A stretch of DNA of 64,000 nucleotides from Microbacterium invictum (lineage in GTDB: Bacteria; Actinomycetota; Actinomycetes; Actinomycetales; Microbacteriaceae). Under the pieces are notes generated by a model that saw nothing but the letters and a program-made list of their open reading frames with translations, was not told the origin of the DNA and did no database searches. Below, one piece after another: positions 8,815 through 17,969 of this stretch. Both the position numbers and the translations under genes were made by a program. The stretch is from NCBI RefSeq assembly GCF_014197265.1, contig NZ_JACIFH010000001.1:744001-808000 (forward strand). The letters run 5' to 3'. Position 1 is the stretch's first letter; every line of letters begins with the position of its first letter.

Positions 8815-9687
8815 ATGGCGGAGAACTCCTGGTCGCTCGGCCGCGCACTGCGCGGCATGTTCGTCAAACCCACCATCGACGACAGCACCTGGGACGACCT
8901 CGAGACAGCATTGCTGACGGCCGACTTCGGCCCCGACGTCACCGAGCGCATCGTGGACGAACTGCGCGAGAAGGTCGAGCGGTTCCGCACCACCGACCCG
9001 CGTGACCTGCAGCGCATGCTGAAGGAGACGCTCGAAGAGCACTTCGCGAAGTTCGACACGACCCTCAAACTCACCGAGCGTCCCGCCGTGGTCCTGGTCG
9101 TCGGCGTCAACGGGGTCGGCAAGACGACGACGATCGGCAAGTTCGCCCACTATCTGCAGCGCTTCGGCCGCTCGGTCGTCGTGGGCGCCGCCGACACGTT
9201 CCGCGCGGCCGCCGTCGACCAACTCGCCACGTGGGCCGAGCGCGGCGGAGCCGCGATCGTGCGTCCGCAGCAGCAGGGGCAGGACCCGGCATCCGTCGCC
9301 TTCCAGACGATCGACTACGCCAAGCAGACCGGCACGGAGATCGTCCTGGTGGACACGGCCGGACGGCTGCACACCAAAGGCGGCCTGATGGATGAGCTCA
9401 CGAAGATCCGCCGTGTCATCGAGAAGCAGGCGCCCATCAGCGAAGTGCTCCTCGTGCTGGACGCCACGACCGGGCAGAACGGCGTCATGCAGGCCGAGGC
9501 GTTCCTGCAGCATGCGGGCGTCACGGGGCTCGTCCTCACGAAGCTCGACGGATCCGCCAAGGGCGGGTTCGTGCTGGCGGTCCAGGAGCGCACCGGCATC
9601 CCCGTGAAGCTGCTCGGACAGGGCGAGGGGATCGGCGATCTGACCGGCTTCACACCGCACGTCTTCGCGGCCGCTCTCGTGGAATGA
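8815..9687 (+). CDS. ftsY: Signal recognition particle receptor FtsY
   Basis: SRP GTPase receptor that delivers ribosome-nascent-chain complexes to the SecYEG translocon. The 290-residue protein is essentially the NG domain alone; the long acidic N-terminal A domain of E. coli FtsY is missing, which is common in Actinobacteria. GTPase motifs are GVNGVGKTTTIGKF (G1, about residues 98-111), DTAGRLHTKGGLM (G3) and TKLDGSAKGG (G4). A TAGACT box ends 6 nt before the ATG, so the transcript is probably leaderless. Its partner ffh lies 7 kb downstream. Confidence 0.96.
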   Translation: MAENSWSLGRALRGMFVKPTIDDSTWDDLETALLTADFGPDVTERIVDELREKVERFRTTDPRDLQRMLKETLEEHFAKFDTTLKLTERPAVVLVVGVNGVGKTTTIGKFAHYLQRFGRSVVVGAADTFRAAAVDQLATWAERGGAAIVRPQQQGQDPASVAFQTIDYAKQTGTEIVLVDTAGRLHTKGGLMDELTKIRRVIEKQAPISEVLLVLDATTGQNGVMQAEAFLQHAGVTGLVLTKLDGSAKGGFVLAVQERTGIPVKLLGQGEGIGDLTGFTPHVFAAALVE

Positions 9688-9743
9688 GACCCAACTGCCG
9701 CGTCGGGGTCGCGCGCAGGCGCCCAGGCTGGTTTCATGGGCGT

Positions 9744-10244
9744 ATGGCGATCGAGCACGACTACTTCGGCCTGCTGGAGTCTGGCCCGGACGGATCGATC
9801 TTCTGGTCGGAGATCGTGGATTTCGGCGACCAGCGGGTGACCGTCGACTTGACCGCGCCCGATCAGGACGACGTGTCCGCGGATGCGCTCGATGTGGCCG
9901 CGGCCATGGTGTCGTCCCTCGAGGCGATCGACCTGCGCGCGCGCAACGCCATGGTCGATGAGCTCGACGACCGCACGAGCGAGGTGACCGAGTACATCCT
10001 GCAGCAGCAGGAGCAGATGGGCGAGCAGCTCGAAGAGTTCCTGGTCGACGTCTCCGGCGACACCCACATGGATGTCATCCGCTCGCTGGAACTCGTGAGC
10101 ATGACCATCCTGGCCGACGAGCACGGCGGCAACGATCCGTTCGCGGTGCTCGAGTACGCGCTCGATCGGGATGCCACGGACGAGGTGCTGCTGGTCAACC
10201 TCAGCTCCGACGGTTCGGTGCAGTCGGTCACGAGCGCGGACTGA
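9744..10244 (+). CDS. DUF2004 domain-containing protein
   Basis: A 166-residue acidic cytoplasmic protein beginning MAIEHDYFGLLES. The N-terminal half matches the DUF2004 pattern as I recall it (SIFWSEIVDFGDQRVTVDL), followed by a helical region and a final beta-rich part. No catalytic motif or membrane segment is visible, and the function is unknown. The start was placed at 9744 because upstream codons of the same frame overlap ftsY and lack family similarity. The 3' end overlaps the convergent acetyltransferase gene by 17 nt. Confidence 0.75.
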   Translation: MAIEHDYFGLLESGPDGSIFWSEIVDFGDQRVTVDLTAPDQDDVSADALDVAAAMVSSLEAIDLRARNAMVDELDDRTSEVTEYILQQQEQMGEQLEEFLVDVSGDTHMDVIRSLELVSMTILADEHGGNDPFAVLEYALDRDATDEVLLVNLSSDGSVQSVTSAD

Positions 10245-10920
10245 GCCCGCCCGACAGCGGGGTGACCGCGTAGTCCGCCAGCGGGAGCAGGCGGATGCCG
10301 TCGTCCTTCGTCGCGGCGGCGATGACCGGCGCGGCCTCCGGGTCGGAACCGAGCACATCGTGCAGGTACTCCTGGACCGCCGCGGTCTCCGCCCGGTTGA
10401 GCCGTCGAGGTGCGGGCGCGGCGTCCGCCGTGCCCAGGACGGTCAGAAGCAGGCCGTGCACGCGGGGCAGGCCCGGGCCCATCGGCGCCTGGAAGTAGGG
10501 CAGGTCGAGGACGCCGGCGCTCGTCCGGGCGTAGAACGCCAGGCGCCGCGACGGATCGCCGTATACGGGGTGCGGGTCGAAGATATCGGGGCGCTCGACC
10601 TCGGCGAGCACGATGTCGGTGGCCGGCTGTGCCAGCCAGTGCGCCACGCCGGCGCGAAGCAGTGCACCGCCGACGCCGCCGCTGCGGCCCTGCGCTCCGA
10701 CAGCGAGCCAGGCGATGAGGACCGCGCGGTCGTGCTGCTCGCCGACGATCGCCCCCTGGATGTGGCGCCCGTCTGTGGAGACGAGAACCTCGAGGCCACC
10801 GGTCTCGGCGGCGTGCAGGAACGCGTCGCGTTCGAGCAGTTCCGCGTCGGGGAAGCTCGGTCGCAGGATGTCGTCGTAGACCAGGCTCAGTACATCCGCG
10901 TGCGTCGTCGGTGCGATCAT
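10228..10920 (-). CDS. GNAT-family N-acetyltransferase
   Basis: A 230-residue protein with one GNAT domain. The acetyl-CoA binding loop is GAQGRSGGVGGALLRAG, near residues 73-89, and a FYART segment follows at about residue 126. The ATG overlaps the stop of the upstream 816-aa gene (ATGA), and AAGGAGAG lies just before it, so the two proteins are made in a coupled way. The substrate is unknown. The tight pairing with a large membrane-anchored protein suggests a shared process. Confidence 0.82.
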   Translation of the reverse strand: MIAPTTHADVLSLVYDDILRPSFPDAELLERDAFLHAAETGGLEVLVSTDGRHIQGAIVGEQHDRAVLIAWLAVGAQGRSGGVGGALLRAGVAHWLAQPATDIVLAEVERPDIFDPHPVYGDPSRRLAFYARTSAGVLDLPYFQAPMGPGLPRVHGLLLTVLGTADAAPAPRRLNRAETAAVQEYLHDVLGSDPEAAPVIAAATKDDGIRLLPLADYAVTPLSGGLSPRS

Positions 10921-13367
10921 GGCCTCTCCTTGGGTGTGGGCCGGGCCGGGCGACGGGTGCGCGTCCATGCCAGCAGTGCGACACCGCAGCCCAGTGCGGC
11001 GACGAGGATGGCTGCCACGAGGACCCAGGAGATGGTGCCGTCCCAGTCCGGGTGACCCTCCTGCAGGATCGACACGAGCCCTGAGATGCCGATGACGGCG
11101 AATACGACGCCGAGGATCTCGAACGACCGCGCGACGCGGCGGTCCCGGTCTTCCTGGGCGACCGTCGCCGTGTGCTCACGGCGCTCGCGCTCGGCGTCCA
11201 GTGCCGCGCTCTGGGCCGCGTAGGTCTGCTGCATGCGGCGGTGGACGACATCGAGGAGAGGACGCAGCGGGGTGCCGACGACGTCGCGCACGGCTTGGGT
11301 GTACCCGGCCCGCAGGCGTGAGTAGCCGTTGGAGGCGAGGACCGTGTCGAGGTCCACCCGAAGCGGTGGTGAGGTGACGATGGCGGGTGACTCGATGAAG
11401 AGCATGGTGGCTTCGTTCGACTGCACGAAGGTCTGCAGAGCGAGCTCTGCGCGCTCGATCTTGCGCACCAGCCGCTCGAGGTCGTCGATCACGACGCCTC
11501 GGCGGGCCGAGATGCCGTGCGCGCCGGCGCGGTCGAGGGTATCGGCCTTCGCGAGCAGCCGTTCGGCGGTGCGCAGGAGCTTTGCGATCTCCTCGGCGTG
11601 CTCGCGCACGGTGTCCTGCCAGCCTTGATACACGCCATGGAGAGTGTGGGCGAAGGTGGCGAAGCTGCCCACCTCGTGCACGGCGTAGGCGGGAGAACTG
11701 AAGCTCGCCAGCAGGGTGACGTTGCTGTTCGCGGCGAGCAGCTCACGGTTGAGGTGCAGCAGCGGCCAGGTGGTGACGGCGTCGAGGTCGTACATCGACC
11801 AGTCGGCGATGCCGGCAGCGCCGCTGGGCAGCGGATGGATCAGCGGCTGCACACCCCACAGCTCGAGCAGTTCGCTCGCTGCGGTGAGCGGGACGACATG
11901 TTCCGGGCCGACGCGAGACGCCGCCAGGACGGTGACGATGACACCGAACGATCCCGCCCGGGCTGCCAGCTTCGGGCCGGTGTCCGCCGCAGCTGCGGGA
12001 TGGAGTCGCGCGTGGACGGTGTCCAGCAGGGTGCGGACGCCGTCGAGCAGCGACTCCACCACGACCGGCAGTCCCGACAGCGCCGTCCCCGAGGACGTCG
12101 TGAGCTGCAGCAGATCCGAGATCTCGGCCAGGTCGCCGTACACCGGCGACGCGAGACTGATGGCCTCGGCGACGCGATACGCGTCGGCCTCGACGAGGTC
12201 GATGTCGAGCACCAGGGCATGATTGCCCAGCTGAGACAGCTGTATGCTCGGCCTGATCACCTCGAGCGGATCCGCTGCACCCGGCGTCCGGACGACGAGA
12301 GCGTCCAGCTCGATCGTGGCGCCCCGGTATCCGCGGCCGAACGTGTCGGTGCCCTGCCATACGTCGGCCAGGTCGAGGCGGGACCTCACCTCCTTGACGG
12401 CGAATCCGCCCAGGAAATCTTCCCCCCGACGCAGGTCTTCTGCAGCGGCGCCGAGCGCCTCGACGAGCGAGATCGGATCGTGGTCTGCGCTGGGACGGAT
12501 GCCGAACGGGTAGACGATGCGCACACGTCCCTGGTGCACGTGCAACCGATCGCGGGCCCGCGCGGCCTCCAGCGCCTCCCACGCGGCAAGATGCCCCCGC
12601 AGTTCGCTGAGGTCTCTGGGCCGGAACTTCGCGGCATCCACTTGCCGACGCAGTTCGGTGAGGCGGGCCTCGGGAGCCTGACCGTTCATCAGTGCGCGCG
12701 CCGCGCCCGCACAGGCGGCGACCGTCGCGTAGTAGACGGCTTCGCGTGAGGTCTCGCGAATCAGGGCGGCGCGCGCCGGCGACCCCGGCAGCGCGTCGGC
12801 CGCGGCGAGGAGGGCCGCAGCCATCTCGGCAGCGCTGCGGCCGGCCTCCGCCGCGGCGTCGAGCCGTCCGGTGAGCAGCGCTGTCTCGACGCGGAACTCC
12901 GTGAGCAGGAAGCGCAGCAGCGCCCAGGCGTGCCGGGTGGTGGCGTCCTGCTCGAGCGGCTCGGCCGCATCGCACACCGTGGTGATCGCGAGGGCCAGCA
13001 GCGTGTGGTCCCAGGCGAGTTCCCATGCCTCGTTGACCAGATGCCGCAGGTAGAGGGCGAGGACCGTTCCCCCATCGGGGATCTCCGCTGCGGCCCGCAC
13101 CGCGGGAGGGAGTCCGCGGCGGAGGTGGTCGGCAGCGGACTCAGCTCCGCCCTCGTCCTCGAAGACCCGTTCCCACCAAGAACCCGACAGCAGTTCGGCC
13201 AGCTCTGCGAGCTGCTCCCGGCTGAGCGCGAACGGGTCGGCGCGGCGCGCCTGCGCCGAGAACTGCACGGACAGCCACTCCCGCGCATCGGCGGCCGGCG
13301 TGTCGACCTCGGCGAACACGGGTGCATCGAGCAGCACATCGTCGGCGGGCACGGCGTCCTCCAGCAT
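10917..13367 (-). CDS. Large membrane-anchored protein of unknown function (816 aa)
   Basis: I do not recognise this family. Residues 1 to about 230 are rich in helices. A middle part with mixed alpha/beta character contains VRIVYPFGIRP and LELWGVQPLIHPLP. Residues about 520-740 are again helical, and a charged coiled-coil-like stretch (LDAERERREHTATVAQEDRD) leads into two C-terminal membrane spans, ILGVVFAVIGISGLVSIL and SWVLVAAILVAALGCGVALL. There is no signal peptide, so most of the chain should face the cytoplasm. The start MLEDAVPADD was chosen at the beginning of the acidic protein-like sequence. It is coupled to a GNAT gene. A CATRA-type conflict protein, as I remember that family, is one untested idea. 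Confidence 0.75.
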   Translation of the reverse strand: MLEDAVPADDVLLDAPVFAEVDTPAADAREWLSVQFSAQARRADPFALSREQLAELAELLSGSWWERVFEDEGGAESAADHLRRGLPPAVRAAAEIPDGGTVLALYLRHLVNEAWELAWDHTLLALAITTVCDAAEPLEQDATTRHAWALLRFLLTEFRVETALLTGRLDAAAEAGRSAAEMAAALLAAADALPGSPARAALIRETSREAVYYATVAACAGAARALMNGQAPEARLTELRRQVDAAKFRPRDLSELRGHLAAWEALEAARARDRLHVHQGRVRIVYPFGIRPSADHDPISLVEALGAAAEDLRRGEDFLGGFAVKEVRSRLDLADVWQGTDTFGRGYRGATIELDALVVRTPGAADPLEVIRPSIQLSQLGNHALVLDIDLVEADAYRVAEAISLASPVYGDLAEISDLLQLTTSSGTALSGLPVVVESLLDGVRTLLDTVHARLHPAAAADTGPKLAARAGSFGVIVTVLAASRVGPEHVVPLTAASELLELWGVQPLIHPLPSGAAGIADWSMYDLDAVTTWPLLHLNRELLAANSNVTLLASFSSPAYAVHEVGSFATFAHTLHGVYQGWQDTVREHAEEIAKLLRTAERLLAKADTLDRAGAHGISARRGVVIDDLERLVRKIERAELALQTFVQSNEATMLFIESPAIVTSPPLRVDLDTVLASNGYSRLRAGYTQAVRDVVGTPLRPLLDVVHRRMQQTYAAQSAALDAERERREHTATVAQEDRDRRVARSFEILGVVFAVIGISGLVSILQEGHPDWDGTISWVLVAAILVAALGCGVALLAWTRTRRPARPTPKERP

Positions 13368-13417
13368 CGGGTTGGTGCGATTCTGCCCGACCCGGCCGCC
13401 CCGGCGCGAGGGTTTCG

Positions 13418-14446
13418 TCAGACCGCCTGCGCGAAGCTCCGATCGCCCGAGGCGATGTCGGCGGCCAGATGACCGAGCTCCTCGGGGATGGCGCGTCCCT
13501 TCGAGACCATCGACTGCGCCCACAGCCGGCCCGCGCGGTAGGACGAACGCACGAGGGGACCGGCGAGCACGCCGAGGAACCCGATGCGCTCGGCTTCGTC
13601 TTTGAACTCGACGAACTCGTCCGGCTTCACCCAGCGTGCCACCGGCAGGTGCCGGGGCGAGGGGCGCAGGTACTGGGTGATCGTGATGATGTCGGTGCCC
13701 GCATCGTGCAGGTCGTGGAGAGCCTGGACGACCTCTTCGGGCTCTTCGCCCATGCCGAGGATGAGGTTCGACTTCGTGATCAGCCCGGCATCCCGAGCCT
13801 GTGTCAGCACATCGAGCGACCGCTCATAGCGAAACGCGGGACGGATGCGCTTGAAGATGCGCGGCACCGTCTCGACGTTGTGCGCGAACACCTCGGGACG
13901 TGCGTCGAAGATCTGCCCGAGCAGCGCGGGGTCTGCGTTGTGCTCATTGGCGAGCAGCTCGACCCCCGTGCCCGGATTCTGCGCGTGGATCCGTCGCACC
14001 GTTTCAGCGTTGAGCCATGCCCCGGTGTCGGGCAGGTCGTCGCGGGCGACACTGGTGACCGTCGCGTAGCGCAACTGCATGCGCTGGACGCTCTCGGCGA
14101 CGCGACGCGGCTCGTCGGTGTCGTACGCGTCGGGCTTCCCGGTGTCGATCTGGCAGAAGTCGCACCGCCGGGTGCACTGCGAACCGCCGATGAGGAACGT
14201 CGCCTCGCGGTCCTCCCAGCACTCGTAGATGTTCGGGCAGCCGGCTTCCTGGCAGACCGTGTGCAGACCCTCGTCCTTCACGAGCGCCTGCAGCGCCTGG
14301 TATTCCGGGCCCATCTTCGCCTTGGTCTTGATCCATTCGGGCTTGCGCTCGATGGGAGTCTCGGCGTTGCGGATCTCGAGCCGCAGCAGCTTTCGCCCGT
14401 TGGGAGCTGTGTGGGGGAGGGATGCCGGTGCGCCGCACGCGCTCAT
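13418..14446 (-). CDS. lipA: Lipoyl synthase
   Basis: Radical SAM enzyme that inserts two sulfur atoms into octanoyl groups bound to E2 subunits and GcvH, forming lipoate. The 342-residue protein has the auxiliary cluster cysteines at about C65, C70 and C76 ([12 protein letters not shown]) and the radical SAM motif CTRRCDFC at C91, C95 and C98. The C-terminal RSSYRA segment supplies the serine that ligates the auxiliary cluster. The ATG overlaps the lipB stop in an ATGA, giving the usual lipB-lipA operon. Confidence 0.97.
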   Translation of the reverse strand: MSACGAPASLPHTAPNGRKLLRLEIRNAETPIERKPEWIKTKAKMGPEYQALQALVKDEGLHTVCQEAGCPNIYECWEDREATFLIGGSQCTRRCDFCQIDTGKPDAYDTDEPRRVAESVQRMQLRYATVTSVARDDLPDTGAWLNAETVRRIHAQNPGTGVELLANEHNADPALLGQIFDARPEVFAHNVETVPRIFKRIRPAFRYERSLDVLTQARDAGLITKSNLILGMGEEPEEVVQALHDLHDAGTDIITITQYLRPSPRHLPVARWVKPDEFVEFKDEAERIGFLGVLAGPLVRSSYRAGRLWAQSMVSKGRAIPEELGHLAADIASGDRSFAQAV

Positions 14447-15084
14447 GCTGCGACCTCCGTCGCGTACGACGCCGCGAAGGCGGACGCCACGGTGCCCTGC
14501 ACATCGGCGGGGGAGACGTCGGCGCCGACGACTTCGCTGATCGTGGTCACACCGGCATCCGCTATCCCGCAGGGGATGATGCTGCCGTACGCGGCGAGCG
14601 AGTTGTCGCAGTTGAGGGCGAAGCCGTGCATGGTCACTCCACGCTGGACGCGGACGCCGATCGCGGCGATCTTGTCCTCGGAGAGCGGGCGGCGCACCCA
14701 CACGCCGCTGCGACCGTCTACGCGATAGCCGTCGACGTCGTACGCCTGCAGGACGTCGATGAGGATGTCCTCGAGGCGGCGCACGTGCGCGACCACGTCC
14801 ACCGGTTCGGGCAGACGGACGATGGGATAGCCGACAAGCTGCCCCGGGCCGTGCCACGTGATCTTGCCGCCGCGGTCGACGTCGACCACCGGGGTGCCGT
14901 CGGTGGGACGCTCGTGCCGCGCGGTGCGGGCACCCGCCGTGTACACCGGCTCGTGCTCGAGGAGCAGCAGGGTGTCGGGACTGTCGCCGGCCACCACCTC
15001 GGCGTGGATCCGGCGCTGCAGCGCCCAGCCGTCGAGATACGGCACGTAGTCGGGCGCGAGGCCGACGGTCTGGACATCGAGCAT
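14443..15084 (-). CDS. lipB: Octanoyltransferase
   Basis: Transfers octanoate from acyl carrier protein to lipoyl domains, the first step of lipoate synthesis. The 213-residue protein shows [12 protein letters not shown], the conserved [17 protein letters not shown] block at about residues 69-85, and the active-site Lys and Cys in DKIAAIGV and SIIPCGI. The ATG at 15084 was chosen over upstream codons because [20 protein letters not shown] matches the normal N-terminus. It is divergent from the TetR-VOC gene across 95 nt. Confidence 0.96.
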   Translation of the reverse strand: MLDVQTVGLAPDYVPYLDGWALQRRIHAEVVAGDSPDTLLLLEHEPVYTAGARTARHERPTDGTPVVDVDRGGKITWHGPGQLVGYPIVRLPEPVDVVAHVRRLEDILIDVLQAYDVDGYRVDGRSGVWVRRPLSEDKIAAIGVRVQRGVTMHGFALNCDNSLAAYGSIIPCGIADAGVTTISEVVGADVSPADVQGTVASAFAASYATEVAA

Positions 15085-15167
15085 GCTGCTCCTTCGCTTG
15101 TGGCGGTGGCATCGTTGGGCGCTTTCTGCACCGCGTCCAACAATACGCCCTGCCGGAGCCGGCGTCG

Positions 15168-15173
15168 TAGGCT
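15168..15173 (+). promoter_or_regulatory. -10 box of the TetR-VOC gene (leaderless start)
   Basis: TAGGCT lies 6 nt before the ATG, placing the transcription start at or next to the start codon. The 95-nt divergent region (15085-15179) is the likely place for a TetR operator, but I see no clear long palindrome in it. Confidence 0.45.
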
Positions 15174-15179
15174 GAGCGC

Positions 15180-16190
15180 ATGTCCACCGCCGTGCCACGC
15201 TCAGCCGCAGCCGGTGCCGCCCGCGCGGGGCGGCCGCGCGCGACGTCGCGCGACACCCTCGCCGAGGCCGCCTGCGAGCTCTTCCTCGAGCAGGGTTTCG
15301 ATGCGACGTCCATCGCTGACATCGCCACGCGCGCGGGGGTGAGCCGCTCGAGCTTCTTCAACTATTTCGCGTCCAAGTCCGACATCCTCTGGGCCGCCCT
15401 GGACGAGCGCATCGATGCGTTCACGACGCGACTGGAGGCCGATGACGCCGAGGCGGATGCCGCTGCCGCCGTTCGGGCGGCGCTCGTCGAGCTGGGTGAG
15501 GGCTTCGCGCCCGACAGCCTCGCCCTCGCGCTGGCGAACGCCGGGGCCATGGGCCTCGAGGAAGAGCTGGAACGGGAGCGGGCGCTCCGGCGCTCGCGGA
15601 TCGCGGCAGTGATCGCCGCACGCCTGCGCGCGGCCGGAGCGGACCCGGTGCGCGCCGATGTCGCGGCGGCCGCCCACGCCGGTGCTGTGCTCAGCGCGAT
15701 CGAGGCGTGGGCGCATGCCGGGGCCGGGCGGGTGCCGCTCGCGCAGACTCTGCGGAACGGGCTGGATGCCGCGTCTCCGACGCTCCCGGGTCGGGTGCAG
15801 CAATTGCGGGTCGTCGCCCGTGCCGAGCGGTTCGACGACGCTCTCGCGTTCTACCGGGACGTGCTGGGCCTGGTCGAGCAGGAGTCGTATCAGGGCGACG
15901 GGGGTGCACAGGTGGTGATCCTCGCGGCCGGCCGTGCGACGCTCGAACTGTCGAACGCTGCACAGATCGAGCTGATCGACCGCGTCGAGACCGACGGCGA
16001 CGCGCCCAGCGATGACGTGCGCATCGCATTCGAGGTGGCCGACACCGTTGCGATGACGGACCGCTCGGCGAACGGTGGCGCGGCGGTGGAGGCCACCGCA
16101 CGCGACACTCCCTGGCGGTCGGTCAACTCGCGGCTGCGGGCGCCCGGGGGACTCCAGCTCACCCTGTTCCAGGAACTCGGACCCGAGTAG
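15180..16190 (+). CDS. TetR-family regulator fused to a VOC/glyoxalase-like domain
   Basis: A 336-residue protein in two parts. Residues about 20-195 form a TetR repressor with the helix-turn-helix [20 protein letters not shown] (about 43-62) and an all-helical ligand-binding region. Residues about 205-335 form a VOC domain of the glyoxalase/bleomycin-resistance superfamily, with [10 protein letters not shown] near residue 222 and TLELSNAA after it. A TAGGCT box ends 6 nt before the ATG, suggesting leaderless expression. The VOC part may be a second sensor domain or an enzyme. The reading frame is unbroken, so the fusion is not an artefact of two overlapping genes. Confidence 0.88.
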   Translation: MSTAVPRSAAAGAARAGRPRATSRDTLAEAACELFLEQGFDATSIADIATRAGVSRSSFFNYFASKSDILWAALDERIDAFTTRLEADDAEADAAAAVRAALVELGEGFAPDSLALALANAGAMGLEEELERERALRRSRIAAVIAARLRAAGADPVRADVAAAAHAGAVLSAIEAWAHAGAGRVPLAQTLRNGLDAASPTLPGRVQQLRVVARAERFDDALAFYRDVLGLVEQESYQGDGGAQVVILAAGRATLELSNAAQIELIDRVETDGDAPSDDVRIAFEVADTVAMTDRSANGGAAVEATARDTPWRSVNSRLRAPGGLQLTLFQELGPE

Positions 16191-16246
16191 GCGCGGACGT
16201 TTCGCGGCGTGCCGGACACCTACCGCTCGCGTAGAATCGGGGCATC

Positions 16247-17791
16247 ATGGCGACTTTCGGCACTCTCTCCGACCGGCTCACAGAGACCTTCCGCAACCTC
16301 CGCAAGAAGGGACAGCTGACCCCGGCGGACGTCGACGGCACCGTCCGCGAGATCCGGCGCGCGCTGCTCGACGCCGACGTCGCACTCGTGGTCGTGAAGG
16401 ACTTCGCCGCCAAGGTGCGTGAACGCGCCCTCGGCGACGAGGTCAACCGCGCGCTGAACCCTGCGCAGCAGGTCGTGCAGATCGTCAACGAAGAGCTCGT
16501 CGCGATCCTGGGCGGAGAGCAGCGCAGGCTGCAGTTCGCGAAGAATCCGCCGACGGTCATCATGCTGGCCGGGCTCCAGGGCTCGGGAAAGACGACGTTC
16601 GCCGGAAAGCTGGCCAAGCAGCTCGAGAAGGACGGCCACACGCCGCTGCTGGTCGCCGCCGACCTGCAGCGTCCGAATGCCGTGAACCAGCTCCAGGTGG
16701 TCGCTCAGCAGGCCGGCGCCACGATCTACGCCCCGGAGCCCGGCAACGGCGTCGGCGACCCCGTGAAGGTCGCGCGCGACGGCGTCGAGACGGCGCGTCG
16801 TCAGCAGCATGACGTGGTCATCATCGACACGGCGGGCCGGCTCGGCGTCGACGCCGAGCTCATGAAGCAGGCGGCCGACATCCGAAAGGCCACCGACCCT
16901 GACGAGGTCCTGTTCGTCATCGACGCGATGATCGGTCAGGATGCCGTCAACACCGCCAAGGCCTTCCAGGAGGGTGTCGATTTCACCGGCGTGGTGCTGT
17001 CGAAGCTCGACGGCGACGCCCGCGGTGGGGCGGCGCTCTCAGTGGCGTCGGTCACCGGGCGTCCGATCATCTACGCGTCGACGGGAGAGGGGCTCGACGA
17101 CCTCGAGCCGTTCCACCCCGACCGCATGGCCAGTCGCATCCTCGACCTCGGTGACATCCTCACCCTCATCGAGCAGGCCCAGCAGGCGTTCGACGAAGAC
17201 GAGGCGCTGAAGGTCGCTGAGAAGCTCGCGACCGAGCAGTTCACCCTCGAGGACTTCCTCGAGCAGATGCAGCAGATGCGCAAGATGGGCTCGATGAAGA
17301 AGATGCTCGGGATGCTTCCCGGCATGGGCTCGATGAAGCAGCAGCTCGAAGACTTCGACGAGCGCGAGATCGACCGCACCGAGGCCATCATCCGCTCGAT
17401 GACCGTGGGGGAGCGCCGCAATCCGAAGGTCCTCAACGGCTCGCGGCGCCTGCGCATCGCCCGCGGCTCGGGCATGACCGTCACCGACGTCAACCAGCTC
17501 GTGCAGCGCTTCGAGCAGGCCGCGAAGATGATGAAGACGGTCGCACGCGGCGGGGTGCCCAACGTCCCCGGCATGGGCCCGATCGGCGGCAAGCCCGGTG
17601 CGTCGAGCAAGCGCGGCAAGCAGGCCAAGAAGAAGAGCGGATCGCGTTCGGGCAACCCGGCCAAGCGTGCGGCAGAGGACGCCGGTATCGCAGCCAGCGC
17701 GCCGACCGGCTCGGGCTTCGGTCTGGGCGGGGCGCCTCAGCCCACCGAGGCGGACCTCGCCGAACTGCAGAAGATGCTCGGCAAGGGCTGA
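16247..17791 (+). CDS. ffh: Signal recognition particle protein Ffh
   Basis: SRP54-type GTPase that, with 4.5S RNA, binds signal peptides on ribosomes and docks with FtsY. The 514-residue protein has GLQGSGKTTFAGKLA (G1, about residues 107-121), DTAGRLGVD (G3) and SKLDGDARGGAALS (G4). The methionine-rich M domain includes QMQQMRKMGSMKKMLGMLPG from about residue 340. The C-terminus is extended by a basic Gly/Lys-rich tail common in Actinobacteria. TAGAAT at 16232-16237 is 9 nt before the ATG, so leaderless transcription is likely. Confidence 0.97.
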   Translation: MATFGTLSDRLTETFRNLRKKGQLTPADVDGTVREIRRALLDADVALVVVKDFAAKVRERALGDEVNRALNPAQQVVQIVNEELVAILGGEQRRLQFAKNPPTVIMLAGLQGSGKTTFAGKLAKQLEKDGHTPLLVAADLQRPNAVNQLQVVAQQAGATIYAPEPGNGVGDPVKVARDGVETARRQQHDVVIIDTAGRLGVDAELMKQAADIRKATDPDEVLFVIDAMIGQDAVNTAKAFQEGVDFTGVVLSKLDGDARGGAALSVASVTGRPIIYASTGEGLDDLEPFHPDRMASRILDLGDILTLIEQAQQAFDEDEALKVAEKLATEQFTLEDFLEQMQQMRKMGSMKKMLGMLPGMGSMKQQLEDFDEREIDRTEAIIRSMTVGERRNPKVLNGSRRLRIARGSGMTVTDVNQLVQRFEQAAKMMKTVARGGVPNVPGMGPIGGKPGASSKRGKQAKKKSGSRSGNPAKRAAEDAGIAASAPTGSGFGLGGAPQPTEADLAELQKMLGKG

Positions 17792-17855
17792 CGCCGCGCG
17801 GCTCTGTTCGCATCTGCTCGCCGACGTGATCGCGCCAGCCGAGTGCGGCCGGGCC

Positions 17856-17935
17856 GTTGCCGGGCGAAGGCAGATCGCCCGACGAAGGCTGAATGCCGGA
17901 GGAAACAGCCTTCCTCGGACGATTCGCCTTCCGCC
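17856..17935. repeat. Palindromic repeat, diverged copy 3
   Basis: About 80 nt related to the two copies at 18969 and 19085. It shares the ordered blocks GAAGGCAGATCGCC, GAAGGCTG, CAGCCTTC and GCCTTCCG, which pair as nested stems. The stem ATCGCCCGACGAAGGCTG pairs with its partner at 16 of 18 positions. It lies between the convergent ends of ffh and the DUF559 gene, so it could also act as a terminator. Confidence 0.8.
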
Positions 17936-17969
17936 AGCGACAGGCCGCGGCTCCGCGGTGAGCCCTGCG

